DNA of 64,000 bases from Symbiodinium microadriaticum (Eukaryota; Sar; Dinophyceae; Suessiales; Symbiodiniaceae), in the NCBI GenBank assembly GCA_001939145.1, contig LSRX01000425.1, positions 273,895-337,894 on the forward strand, given 5' to 3'. The notes under the pieces were generated by a model, which worked only from the letters and a program-made list of their open reading frames with translations, was not told the DNA's origin and searched no databases. A program made the translations under genes and the position numbers. Positions within the stretch are counted from its first letter, which is position 1; every line of letters starts with the position of its first letter. This document shows positions 1 to 10,243 of the stretch, piece by piece.

Positions 1-1481
1 CGAAGAAGGCCGGCAGGCGCAGGGCGTTCATGCCGCCGGAGATGATGGGGGTGGTCTGCTTCATGCCCTCCCACTCCTGGTGGTAGTAGGGGCCATCGGC
101 CTCATCGTCCTGCAGCATGAAAGCGATGTTCTTGTCGGAGGCATCGCCCTCCATCTTGCCGAAGCTCATGGTGCCGGTGTGGATGCCGGACGCACCGATA
201 ACTCGGGAGATCTTCGTGTGCACGAAGGCGGTGTAGCCGCGCTGGGTCTGGGGGCTGGTCACGGATCCGTGTCCGGCTCGGTGGTAGTGCAAGAACTGCT
301 TGGGGAAGTTGCGGCGGGCGCAGGTCACGGCGGTGCCTCCTGCGACGTATCCATCCACCAAGAAGGCGCAGTTCTCGGACAGAGGTCCGAACTGGGACAT
401 GCAGTACTTGCCGCGGGCGATCATCTCGTTCGGATCATCCGCAGTGATGTTGGCCGAGAACAGCTTGCCAACACCGGTCTCCTTGATGCAGGCCCTCATG
501 GCCTTCACGACCTCCGGGATGACCTCGTTCATCTGGCAGAACACCTGGTTGCCCTGCGGCTCATCCTGGGCGGCAAGCAGGCTCTTCAACAACCCGTTTC
601 CTTGCTCCCTTTACATGGAATTTACCGACAATATACTATGCTACTGGTAACATCAGGGTTGAATGAAAGCCTTAGTTGAAGCACAGTCTAGCATCGTTCT
701 TGATGAAGTCACCGCCCTGCCAGAAGGCATAGCAGGCCTCGCCGAAAGGCTTGGGCTGCAGGCCGAGCTTGGGCTTGATGATGGTTCCAACCACGAGACC
801 ACCGTTGCTGGTGCCCTTGCCCAGGATGCGCCACATGTCCTCCACGTTCACGGCGGGCCCATCATACAGGCGCAGGAAGTTCGGGGGAAGGTAGAAGTCG
901 TAGATCTTGCCGTACTCGACATCGCCCATACCTGCATCATGTCGCATGTGCCCGTCTCTCAAATCATACCACGCGTGCCTCCGACTCCTACCTACAACAA
1001 CATGTTAGCTGGCACAACGACTCAGCTCGCGACCCTGGTTGTTGCCGATGGACAGGGTCAGGAAGGAGCACATCATGGCGCGGCCATCGATGATGTTGCG
1101 GTCGAAGAGCAGATTGGGGTAGGCGATTTTCATCTCCTCGCTATCAGGGTCGATGTAGTACACCAGGGCATCCACGGACTTCGTGAAGTCGTCGGTGGTG
1201 CACACGTTCACGTTGGTGCCCGTGGAGGACTCGGCGGCGAAGTGGGCGGCGGTGGCCAGGTAGTCGTAGCCTGCCTTCGGCTTCATGATGTACGCAACAA
1301 GCACGTGCTTGCCGTTCCTTGCACGAACACGCAACTACACAGATGCACACATGCGCATATCCAACCTTCGGGCTTTTGGTTCGGCCCCGCATGCTTCAAG
1401 CTTGCACGACTTGCAGGCTAGTCTCTTGATCAAGGTGGCCTCGTCCAGGGACAGGTCCGCATATCGGCTGGACTGGTCCAG
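1..1481 (-). CDS. rbcII: Form II RuBisCO polyprotein, unit C (runs off window)
   Basis: This is the third tandem unit. Exon 1 is 1426-1481, exon 2 is 1034-1317, exon 3 is 696-931, and exon 4 starts at 565 and is cut by the window edge. Introns are 1318-1425 (GA-AG), 932-1033 (GT-AG) and 566-695 (GA-AG, with a GAT direct repeat that makes the exact placement ambiguous). The sequence is almost the same as units A and B, introns included, so the array is either young or homogenised by gene conversion. The gene continues to the left of the window, so the total number of units and the stop codon are not visible. Confidence 0.93.
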
Positions 1482-3361
1482 GGCCTTGCGCGAGACGCTG
1501 CTCTGCTTCTTGGCAGGGGCCACGCTGGCGCCGACGAAGGCCGCGGCCGATGCCTTCTTTGCCCAGTCGAAGCTGGCAGCCTGCACGGAGGACTCGCCGG
1601 TGTAGCCGAGCTTCTCCTTCCAGCCCGGGTAGATCTGGTCGGCGTCCTTCTGGAAGGTGAGGAAGGCACCCTTGATCTCCTCGTGGGTCTTGGCGAACTC
1701 GATGACGCCATCGCTCAGGCTGATGTTGCCGTACTGTCCGGCCTTCCAGGCCTTCCAAGCCTCCTCGCCCTGGCGGCAGGAGATGGCACCAGGCTTGGGT
1801 CCATCCTTGTGGCCGAAGGAGCCACCACCGGCGGTCAGGATCACGTTGGAGTGGCCCAGGTTCTCGAAGAAGGCTGGCAGGCGCAGGGCGTTCATGCCGC
1901 CGGAGATGATGGGGGTGGTCTGCTTCATGCCCTCCCACTCCTGGTGATAGTAGGGGCCATCGGCCTCATCGTCCTGCAGCATGAAAGCGATGTTCTTGTC
2001 GGAGGCGTCGCCCTCCATCTTGCCGAAGCTCATGGTGCCGGTGTGGATGCCGGACGCACCGATAACTCGGGAGATCTTCGTGTGCACGAAGGCGGTGTAG
2101 CCGCGCTGGGTCTGGGGGCTGGTCACGGATCCGTGTCCGGCTCGGTGGTAGTGCAAGAACTGCTTGGGGAAGTTGCGGCGGGCGCAGGTCACGGCGGTGC
2201 CTCCTGCGACGTATCCATCCACCAAGAAGGCGCAGTTCTCGGACAGAGGTCCGAACTGGGACATGCAGTACTTGCCGCGGGCGATCATCTCGTTCGGATC
2301 ATCCGCAGTGATGTTGGCCGAGAACAGCTTGCCGACACCGGTCTCCTTGATGCAGGCCCTCATGGCCTTCACGACCTCCGGGATGACCTCGTTCATCTGG
2401 CAGAACACCTGGTTGCCCTGCGGCTCATCCTGGGCGGCAAGCAGGCTCTTCAACAACCCGTTTCCTTGCTCCCTTTACATGGAATTTACCGACAATATAC
2501 TATGCTACTGGTAACATCAGGGTTGAATGAAAGCCTTAGTTGAAGCACAGTCTAGCATCGTTCTTGATGAAGTCACCGCCCTGCCAGAAGGCATAGCAGG
2601 CCTCGCCGAAAGGCTTGGGCTGCAGGCCGAGCTTGGGCTTGATGATGGTTCCAACCACGAGACCACCGTTGCTGGTGCCCTTGCCCAGGATGCGCCACAT
2701 GTCCTCCACGTTCACGGCGGGCCCATCATACAGGCGCAGGAAGTTCGGGGGAAGGTAGAAGTCGTAGATCTTGCCGTACTCGACATCGCCCATACCTGCA
2801 TCATGTCGCATGTGCCCGTCTCTCAAATCATACCACGCGTGCCTCCGACTCCTACCTACAACAACATGTTAGCTGGCACAACGACTCAGCTCGCGACCCT
2901 GGTTGTTGCCGATGGACAGGGTCAGGAAGGAGCACATCATGGCGCGGCCATCGATGATGTTGCGGTCGAAGAGCAGATTGGGGTAGGCGATTTTCATCTC
3001 CTCGCTATCAGGGTCGATGTAGTACACCAGGGCATCCACGGACTTCGTGAAGTCGTCGGTGGTGCACACGTTCACGTTGGTGCCCGTGGAGGACTCGGCG
3101 GCGAAGTGGGCGGCGGTGGCCAGGTAGTCGTAGCCTGCCTTCGGCTTCATGATGTATGCCACCAACACATGCTTGCCGTTCCTCGCAGATACATGAACGC
3201 ACACCTAGCCTACACACACACACGCACATCGAACTGCAGGATCTTTTGTGCACAAAGTTCAAGCCTAGCACAGTCGACTCCGACTCCGACTTGCAGCTAG
3301 GTCGCTTGATCAGGGTGGCCTCGTCCAGGGAGAGGTCCGCATATCGGCTGGACTGGTCCAG
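1482..3361 (-). CDS. rbcII: Form II RuBisCO polyprotein, unit B (complete)
   Basis: This is a complete internal repeat unit of the RuBisCO polyprotein. Exon 1 (3306-3361) shares an exon with the end of unit A. Exon 2 is 2898-3181, exon 3 is 2560-2795, and exon 4 starts at 2429 and continues through the linker (residues rich in A, V, K, S) into unit C. The spliced unit is 1,524 nt, or 508 codons including the linker, which fits a form II large subunit of about 485 residues plus a spacer of about 23. The first intron (3182-3305) has a GC 5' end and AG 3' end. The homologous intron of unit C starts with GA. The linker is presumably cut after import, as known for dinoflagellate RuBisCO polyproteins. 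I see no damage in the unit. Confidence 0.95.
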
Positions 3362-5061
3362 GGCCTTGCGCGAGATGCTGCTCTGCTTCTTGGCAGGGGC
3401 CACGCTGGCGCCGACGAAGGCCGCGGCCGACGCCTTCTTTGCCCAGTCGAAGCTGGCCGCCTGCACGGAGGACTCACCGGTGTAACCGAGCTTCTCCTTC
3501 CAGCCCGGGTAGATCTGGTCGGCGTCCTTCTGGAAGGTGAGGAAGGCACCCTTGATCTCCTCGTGGGTCTTGGCGAACTCGATGACGCCATCGCTCAGGC
3601 TGATGTTGCCGTACTGTCCGGCCTTCCAGGCCTTCCAAGCCTCCTCGCCCTGGCGGCAGGAGATGGCACCAGGCTTGGGTCCATCCTTGTGGCCGAAGGA
3701 GCCACCACCGGCGGTCAGGATCACGTTGGAGTGGCCCAGGTTCTCGAAGAAGGCTGGCAGGCGCAGGGCGTTCATGCCGCCGGAGATGATGGGGGTGGTC
3801 TGCTTCATGCCCTCCCACTCCTGGTGATAGTAGGGGCCATCGGCCTCATCGTCCTGCAGCATGAAAGCGATGTTCTTGTCGGAGGCGTCGCCCTCCATCT
3901 TGCCGAAGCTCATGGTGCCGGTGTGGATGCCGGACGCACCGATAACTCGGGAGATCTTCGTGTGCACGAAGGCGGTGTAGCCGCGCTGGGTCTGGGGGCT
4001 GGTCACGGATCCGTGTCCGGCTCGGTGGTAGTGCAAGAACTGCTTGGGGAAGTTGCGGCGGGCGCAGGTCACGGCGGTGCCTCCTGCGACGTATCCATCC
4101 ACCAAGAAGGCGCAGTTCTCGGACAGAGGTCCGAACTGGGACATGCAGTACTTGCCGCGGGCGATCATCTCGTTCGGATCATCCGCAGTGATGTTGGCCG
4201 AGAACAGCTTGCCGACACCGGTCTCCTTGATGCAGGCCCTCATGGCCTTCACGACCTCCGGGATGACCTCGTTCATCTGGCAGAACACCTGGTTGCCCTG
4301 CGGCTCATCCTGGGCGGCAAGCAGGCTCTTCAACAACCCGTTTCCTTGCTCCCTTTACATGGAATTTACCGACAATATACTATGCTACTGGTAACATCAG
4401 GGTTGAATGAAAGCCTTAGTTGAAGCACAGTCTAGCATCGTTCTTGATGAAGTCACCGCCCTGCCAGAAGGCATAGCAGGCCTCGCCGAAAGGCTTGGGC
4501 TGCAGGCCGAGCTTGGGCTTGATGATGGTTCCAACCACGAGACCACCGTTGCTGGTGCCCTTGCCCAGGATGCGCCACATGTCCTCCACATTCACGGCGG
4601 GCCCATCATACAGGCGCAGGAAGGCCGGGGGAAGGTAGAAGTCGTAGATCTTGCCGTACTCGACATCGCCCATACCTGCATCATGTCGCATGTGCCCGTC
4701 TCTCAAATCATACCACGCGTGCCTCCGACTCCTACCTACAACAACATGTTAGCTGGCACAACGACTCAGCTCGCGACCCTGGTTGTTGCCGATGGACAGG
4801 GTCAGGAAGGAGCACATCATGGCGCGGCCATCGATGATGTTGCGGTCGAAGAGCAGATTGGGGTAGGCGATTTTCATCTCCTCGCTATCAGGGTCGATGT
4901 AGTACACCAGGGCATCCACGGACTTCGTGAAGTCGTCGGTGGTGCACACGTTCACGTTGGTGCCCGTGGAGGACTCGGCGGCGAAGTGGGCGGCGGTGGC
5001 CAGGTAGTCGTAGCCTGCCTTCGGCTTCATGATGTATGCCACCAACACATGCTTGCCGTTC
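3362..5061 (-). CDS. rbcII: Form II RuBisCO polyprotein, unit A (lacks exon 1)
   Basis: This is the most upstream of three tandem units of nuclear form II ribulose-bisphosphate carboxylase/oxygenase (CO2 fixation in the plastid). The exons I infer on the minus strand are exon 2 at 4778-5061, exon 3 at 4440-4675, and exon 4 from 4309, which runs without a stop through a linker into exon 1 of unit B at 3306. Family motifs visible in the translation are [27 protein letters not shown] (the carbamylated lysine region, split by an intron before EPQGN), [11 protein letters not shown] and [17 protein letters not shown]. Introns are 4676-4777 (GT-AG) and 4310-4439 (GA-AG). Exon 1 is not found upstream: sequence shared with unit B's first intron ends at a TAC repeat near 5096, so this end is truncated or rearranged. 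It differs from its neighbours by few residues, for example AFLRLYDG in place of NFLRLYDG. Confidence 0.93.
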
Positions 5062-5094
5062 CTCGCAGATACATGAACGCACACCTAGCCTACA

Positions 5095-5141
<47 letters not shown>

Positions 5142-5200
5142 CGACAACTACCGCCACAGCCACAGCTACAGCTACACCTACTGCATCCTACTGCTACTGC
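5062..5200. repeat. TAC/CAC microsatellite at the broken end of the RuBisCO array
   Basis: Positions 5062-5095 match the first intron of unit B (3182-3216). The sequence then passes into about 15 TAC triplets (5096-5140) and a C/A/T-rich tract. In unit B the same point carries a CA-rich run instead. The loss of exon 1 therefore coincides with a simple repeat, a likely place for slippage, rearrangement or misassembly. Confidence 0.85.
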
Positions 5201-5620
5201 CACTGCCACTGCTGTGCAACGCTTGATCCGGACAGCCGACCTCGGGGATATATACAGTTGCCTGTTTGCCACGGCACACGGCTCGATGCATCCCCAAGGA
5301 TGCGGAGTCTTCTTTCCGAACCGCCGAGCGGACAAAGCTCAGGCGTTGCAAGACCATCCTGTCCTGAGCCCCGCCGTAAACAGGCCAGCCCAAGCGGGAA
5401 GCCAAGAAATCTTCTGGTTTCTGAAGTCGATGCTCCCGAAATCGGTGGCAGTGGTCAATCCCCTTCAATATCGCCTTGAACAGCATCGTAAGCACCCACG
5501 GAATAGGAACCAACGCTCAGCACAGTACCGTGCTCTGCCCCGCGGAGATGATGATGCCCTTTATAAGGGCCGAGCTGAGTGTGCCGCACGTGTTTGCCCA
5601 AAATTGTCGCAGGAAAGAAC
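5201..5620. other. Unassigned stretch downstream of LINE endonuclease
   Basis: No recognisable gene. Short minus-strand frames here may be decayed LINE sequence continuing from the endonuclease fragment at 5621-6061, but no motif supports this. Confidence 0.4.
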
Positions 5621-6061
5621 TTAAAGAAACCGAGGCCTCCCATAATGCAACAAGACGGCCAGGGCGTCCAATTTGGAAGCCATAGGGCCCTCATCCACCG
5701 TTACGTTCAAATCACCAAGAAGAAGCCACTCTGCACGAAGGCCCCGAAAGCCAACCACGACCGCCTCAGCAAAGGTCGCAGCCGCCTCCTTGTCAGTGCA
5801 TCGGTCGCCATGAGGAACATCCAGTCTGATGAGACGACCTGGGCACCTTGCATGAATACCAGTCCTGCGCGTAGCATCCTCGCCTTCCGTCAAAAATGCA
5901 TGTATCCCCCTGGCTCGCCAAGCCGCAACCCAGGAGTGTGCACTTGCACGATTAACATCCACTTCCTGCAAGCACAAAATGTGTCGCTTCAAGAGGCATG
6001 CGAGGGGCTCAACTTTCACAACCGCGTTCTTCCCGACATTCAAGGACGCAATCGACGTCAT
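5621..6061 (-). pseudogene. LINE APE-type endonuclease fragment
   Basis: The minus-strand frame encodes about 146 residues with the order of motifs found in APE-type endonucleases of non-LTR retrotransposons: an SLNVG start, an ILCLQEVD segment with the catalytic glutamate, and GDLNV further on. The frame ends in a stop soon after GDLNV, before any SDH motif, so the domain is incomplete. The upstream part of the same open frame (to 6385) is arginine-rich and not recognisable. It is a decayed LINE piece on the same strand as the RuBisCO genes. Confidence 0.75.
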
Positions 6062-7089
6062 GGCATCACATCGCCTCCTCCAAGCGCAACCCAAGCGCTG
6101 CGGAAAACCTGATCGAGCAATCCAGCATCCATGCCATGCTCGATTGTAGCCGCGTAGCCGCCACCTCCTTGTCATTGATGAGCTTCTCGCGGTGGCTCGC
6201 CGGCACCTTTTATCGTGAGGGCCACGGTCCCACGCGACACGCATGCAGAACCCACATCGCCGGCTTCTCCACGAAACCTTACGGCACAAGGTGAGCCGCT
6301 TGCGGTAGACATACGGCCACTCGAACGGAACCCAATTGGGCATCGCGGTGCCTGGTCTGGCCATCTTGGCTGCACCGGCCGGCATTCTTCTGTCTCACTC
6401 TGGCTCTCATCAGAAAGTGGGGCCTCAGCTGGCCGTGCAGCTTGCATCTCGCCATCTACTTGGCACGTGTGAGGCGCCTGTGGAACTTCATGCCATGCCG
6501 GTTGCGCGCAACACCAAAAGCTCAGTCGATGCCTCACCACGATGAGGGGCAAAGCCCCAGACGGGCACTTCCAATCGTGTGCCGCTCTCGCGGAAGCCCG
6601 GCAATCCCTGGCTCTGATGCTGCGTGGTGCAATGAAGGTACCTCCGCTGGCACGTGGCCCTGCAACTCGCCTTACGGACCACAAAAAACACAAAGGACAC
6701 CCTCCTCAATGCGATACTCGGAGCTGCGAACCGGCTTCGGGACGTATGGCGGTGGCTCGCTGTCGTCACTGACGTCCACCGCCTGATTAACACTGGCTGT
6801 GACCGAACAGGATGAAGCACGCTTGGCACCCCGCTCCACGATTTCCAGCGCTGCCGGCAGACCTCGAAGCAAAGTCCGAATGGGCCAAACCATCACCTCT
6901 AGAGAGGCCTTGCCAGCCCCCCGAACGCCCAGACGTCGAGGCGCACTCCCCCAATTAAAGAGCTGCATCCTGGTCCAACTCAACAAGTCATAACGCGAGT
7001 CCTGGTAGCGCATGACCACAAAAGCACGAATCTCGCTCTTCGCTGCAAACTTGACTGTACCGTCGGTGGTCAACACGATGATGTAACTG
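6062..7089 (-). other. Probable decayed LINE 5' region
   Basis: Several overlapping minus-strand frames (for example 6172-6693 and 6672-7076) lie upstream of the endonuclease and downstream of the open frame at 7090-7788. No domain is recognised. Their position between a possible ORF1 and an endonuclease suggests the N-terminal half of a LINE, with frameshifts. Confidence 0.35.
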
Positions 7090-7788
7090 TTAATTACTGT
7101 TAATGTTCTCGGCCGTCACCGCAGCAAACAATACGAGGACGCCAGCCCAAGCCCCGACTTTCCGGAGCTTAGCAACATAGTCCCCGAAAGACCCATCCAT
7201 TTCGCCGGAAATTTGGGCACCCAGCTTCCCGAAAACCCGAGTGCGCTGCGCCGATGTAGCCGAAGACTTAAGCTCCTCACCGATTGCCGAAACATCGGTG
7301 AGCACCACTGTGGCTTGACCATCCAGTGCCCCGGCCAACATGTTCAAGCAATCAACTGCCTGCTCTTCCGTATCAACCTGCACCACAAAAGGGGTGCCAT
7401 CATCATGATCATCAAGCTTGCGTGACAAGTCCTCGGGAGAATATAGCACCGTAGGGGGGATGGTGCCACTACTCCAGTCATCAGGCCGCACCAGCCATCG
7501 ATGATCCTGCCACTCATAGGAATCGCGATCAGCCTCATCAAAGCCTTCCAGTTCACATCGGTTAACATGATCGAAGAGACTTTCCCACAAGCCCCATGCA
7601 AGGTCGGACAGCACAATGCCTCCGCTTTGCTGCACAAGACGTGCACTGTAGGCGCAGAGCCTTCGCCCTGCAAATCCATGCTTTGCATCGAATCGCCACC
7701 TTCTCCTCGATCTCCTCAATCTCGCCAGCAACCACCGCCATCGTCGCTGTCGTCGCGTCCTCCATCGAAATACACTGCTCCACAGCAC
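7090..7788 (-). CDS. Unrecognised ORF, copy 1 (probable LINE ORF1 fragment)
   Basis: An open frame of 232 codons with an arginine- and tryptophan-rich start followed by an acidic, tryptophan-containing region. I do not recognise a family. A diverged copy lies at 22546-23409. The two agree from the N-terminus to about the GKLGAQISG segment and then continue with unrelated C-termini, because the duplicated block ends inside the frame at about 7207/22831. Differences between the copies include amino-acid substitutions and a 3-base indel that keeps the frame, so the frame may have been under some constraint. A second minus-strand frame (7562-7852) starts with a hydrophobic segment. The context is LINE-derived. 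Confidence 0.45.
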   Translation of the reverse strand: MLWSSVFRWRTRRQRRWRWLLARLRRSRRRWRFDAKHGFAGRRLCAYSARLVQQSGGIVLSDLAWGLWESLFDHVNRCELEGFDEADRDSYEWQDHRWLVRPDDWSSGTIPPTVLYSPEDLSRKLDDHDDGTPFVVQVDTEEQAVDCLNMLAGALDGQATVVLTDVSAIGEELKSSATSAQRTRVFGKLGAQISGEMDGSFGDYVAKLRKVGAWAGVLVLFAAVTAENINSN

Positions 7789-7916
7789 CAGCCGCTGAAT
7801 ACCAACCGCAAAAGCAAAGCCACAGCATCATAGTGGCCCGTGCGCAACCCAAGCACAGGCCTCTCTATCCTTGTTGCTTTGTCTCCCAGCCGCCAAAATG
7901 GCCATGCCCATGCAGC

Positions 7917-8012
7917 AGTAGCAGTAGCAGCAGTTGTCATCGTCGTCGAAGTCGTCGTAGTCGTCGTAGTCGTCGTAGTCGTCGTAGTCGTCGTAGTCGT
8001 CGTAGTCGAAGT
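7917..8012. repeat. GTCGTA/GTC microsatellite
   Basis: A run of GTC and GTA triplets in hexamer order, following a short CAG/TAG run. The long valine or threonine frames over it on both strands are low-complexity artefacts. Confidence 0.9.
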
Positions 8013-8339
8013 GGGTAAAGGTAGTGGCAGGGTAGTGGTAACGACAGGAGCAGCAGTCGAGGTAGTGGTATGTAATTGTAATTGGTAGTCAGTATGTAAA
8101 AATCGTCGTCGTGGTAAGTGGTAGTATGTAATAGTGGTCACGTTCACGAACTCATACTGCCAGCAACGCGTCGGGACAAAAAAATGATACGCGGGAATTT
8201 GAAACTCGGGACGAGTAAGCAAGAGTCTGCAAGAGCAAGCAAATCTGTGATCAGCTGTGGTTCAATGCGTTGCATAACTTCGAGATCGAGAAGAGAAATA
8301 AAAAATAGAGCTAAAAAACCAGCCGAAGTCTACGCCTAA
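8013..8339. other. Non-coding spacer
   Basis: GTA-rich and A-rich sequence with no recognisable gene. It lies just downstream (minus strand) of the stop codon of the deleted RuBisCO unit and may include its old 3' flank. Confidence 0.4.
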
Positions 8340-8960
8340 GCCTTCTTTGCCCAGTCGAAGCTGGCCGCCTGCACGGAGGACTCGCCGGTGTAGCCGAGCT
8401 TCTCCTTCCAGCCCGGGTAGATCTGGTCGGCGTCCTTCTGGAAGGTGAGGAAGGCACCTTTGTTCTTCTGGTGGGTGTTGGTGAACTCGATGAGGCCATG
8501 GCTCAGGCTGATGTTGCCACACTGTCCGGCCTTCCAAGCCTTCCAAGCCTCCTCGCCCTGCCGGCAGGAGATGGCACCCGGCCGAAGGAGCCACCACCGG
8601 CGGTCAGGATCACGTTGGAGTGGCCCAGGTTCTCGAAGAAGGCTGGCAGGCGCAGGGCGTGTGGATGCCGGGGGCACCGATAGCTCGGGAGATCTTGGTG
8701 CGCACGAAGGCGGCGAAGCCGCGGTGATGTTGGCCGAGAACAGCTTACCTTCACGACCTCCGGGATGCACTCGTTCATCGGGCAGAACACCTGGTTGCCC
8801 TGCGGCTCATCCTGGGCGGATGAAGCAGGCTCTTCAACAACCCATTCCCTTGCTCCCTTTACATGGAATTTACCGACAATATACTATGCCAACATCAGGG
8901 TTGAATGAAAGCCTTAGTTGAAGCACAGTCTAGCATCGTTCTTGATGAAGTCACCGCCCT
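8340..8960 (-). pseudogene. rbcII: Form II RuBisCO pseudogene (internal deletions), left copy
   Basis: Minus-strand remains of one RuBisCO unit. The last residues of exon 3 (GGDFIKND) are at about 8942-8960, intron 3 is about 8812-8941, and exon 4 starts at 8811. Exon 4 has lost several blocks: the segment between PEVVK and KLFSANITA is shortened, most of the sequence between NITA and the HTKISR region is gone, so is the part from GIHT to ALRLPAFF, and the HKDGPK segment after GGGSFG is missing. Some deletions shift the frame. Unlike units A-C, the end reads FDWAKKA followed by a stop and not a linker, so it probably derives from the terminal unit of a polyprotein gene. Exon 3 breaks off exactly where LINE sequence begins. 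Confidence 0.92.
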
Positions 8961-9713
8961 TTTCCTTCTTAGTCGACGCCCCACCCGCAGAGAACGCCGA
9001 GGAGGGCCTCACCTCCTCTCCAAGATGAAAGCACCGATCCTGGCAAGAAAACCCCCAGGATCCCTCCAACGACCTCCGCTGCGAACCGGCCAGCCAAGTC
9101 GCGCCGAAAGCACATCTGCAGGAAGCGACCAACTCTGACGAAAAGCATCAAAACCCGGGCAACGCCATGCCACATGCAGCCACGTGCCAACCTCACCAGA
9201 CTCGCAGTAAGGGCAGGGACCAACGGCCTCAGGCCCTCCATCGATGACGTCGTACACCGCCGGGCTCAGAGCAGCGCCGCACATGACCGAACGCACATGC
9301 ATGGAGCCTTTGCAGTAAAGATCTCTGGCACGGGAAACCTGAGCCTCAGAATAACTCGCAAGTCCACGCAAGGACCTGGAATCCCTTCGGTCTTGAACCA
9401 AGAACTCCTGAAAGACAGTGCGTCTCCAAGACTCACGAATCAAATGCATGTGCTGCCCCCAGATTCTGCGAGTATCCAGAAGCGTCCATTGCATCCTACT
9501 CTACTCAGCATGGTGCCAGTCGAAGGGTCCGCACTCGACCCACTGCCAACCGCGGAGAAGGAGGCGAACACGTCCTTGCCAGGTGCCACGCATGGGCCGA
9601 GGACTCCAAACCGGAAGCCGAGACCTCCCATAAGATGAGCAAGCCTGCAGCCCACCGGCGACTGCCGGATCACAGCGGTGCCCTTCCAGCAAGCGCTGCA
9701 GCGGAGACGAGCC
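8961..9713 (-). pseudogene. LINE 3' end with CCHC-like finger, left copy
   Basis: The minus-strand frame at 9009-9494 matches the C-terminal part of a non-LTR retrotransposon ORF2. It has a cysteine/histidine motif (CPYC, then H, then C of the form C-x2-C-x7-H-x4-C) and a downstream hydrophobic segment, as seen in zinc-binding tails after the reverse transcriptase. The 3' end at about 8961 is purine-rich and abuts RuBisCO exon 3, so the LINE seems to have inserted into that exon. The LINE is interrupted at 9713 by the copia LTR. The upstream RT part lies beyond the element at 18676. Confidence 0.75.
9709..9713. other. Target-site duplication, left (GAGCC)
   Basis: The five bases directly before the 5' LTR are repeated directly after the 3' LTR at 18671-18675. 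Five bases is the usual length for copia elements. Confidence 0.9.
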
Positions 9714-10205
9714 TGTTGTTGGTAGGCCAGATGCTCCATGTTGCTCCGGCTTAATGCTCATGATGGTCGTAGTAGTACCGTCTTAGGAGTATGGCCGTAA
9801 TTCATGTCATGAACACTTGTCTCTTTAGCCTCTTTTCGCACACGCACAGCACATGTACATGTATGCATACTCACACGTGGTGAGCAGCAAGTGCTGTGCA
9901 GCGAGGGGCCCTTTTGCAAGCCTGTCAGTAGTCATATGCTTGTGAAGCCAAGCATGTCTCAGACGCTGTTACACGGCGAACGGGTTGGCTCAAGTGCAAG
10001 AAAGAATGTGATGCCGCCTGGGAGGGTCAGGGCTGATTTGGGTTTAGGTAGGTGCGTCCGGGTTTCGTGTATGTAACTCGGGGATGGACGACGATGACGA
10101 CGCCGCCTTTACACCCATACGGAGAACATCCATGCCTGAACGTTTTAGCCCAGTTACCGATAGTGGCTCTCCTGAGAGGCCGAGCATTGCAAATCAACAG
10201 CACTT

Positions 10206-10243
<38 letters not shown>

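Larger units (their letters stand above)
7207..10223. repeat. 3-kb duplicated block, left copy
   Basis: This block recurs at 22831-25844, offset 15,621 bp over most of its length (15,624 before a 3-base indel near 7280). It contains part of the unrecognised ORF, a microsatellite, the deleted RuBisCO unit, the LINE 3' end and most of the copia 5' LTR. The first 0.6 kb has scattered differences. From about 7850 on, the copies are almost identical. The right copy ends at the assembly gap. Confidence 0.95.

Noticed and set aside
1683-2543. Long plus-strand open frames opposite the RuBisCO exons (also 80-679, 3563-4423, 4407-5624)
   Set aside because: They are antisense shadows of a GC-rich conserved gene. 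They repeat in each unit and have no domain.
7840-8222. Valine- or threonine-rich frames over microsatellites (also at 23461, 27592, 28246 and 44554)
   Set aside because: Translations of simple repeats or of the antisense of the Kelch stalk.
9921-9992. Genuine 18S rRNA gene
   Set aside because: Only about 70 bases with deletions, then unrelated sequence.
9891-10076. Short plus-strand frame in the LTR, repeated at 18275 and 25512
   Set aside because: It is identical only because the LTRs are. It covers the 18S-like segment and has no independent support.
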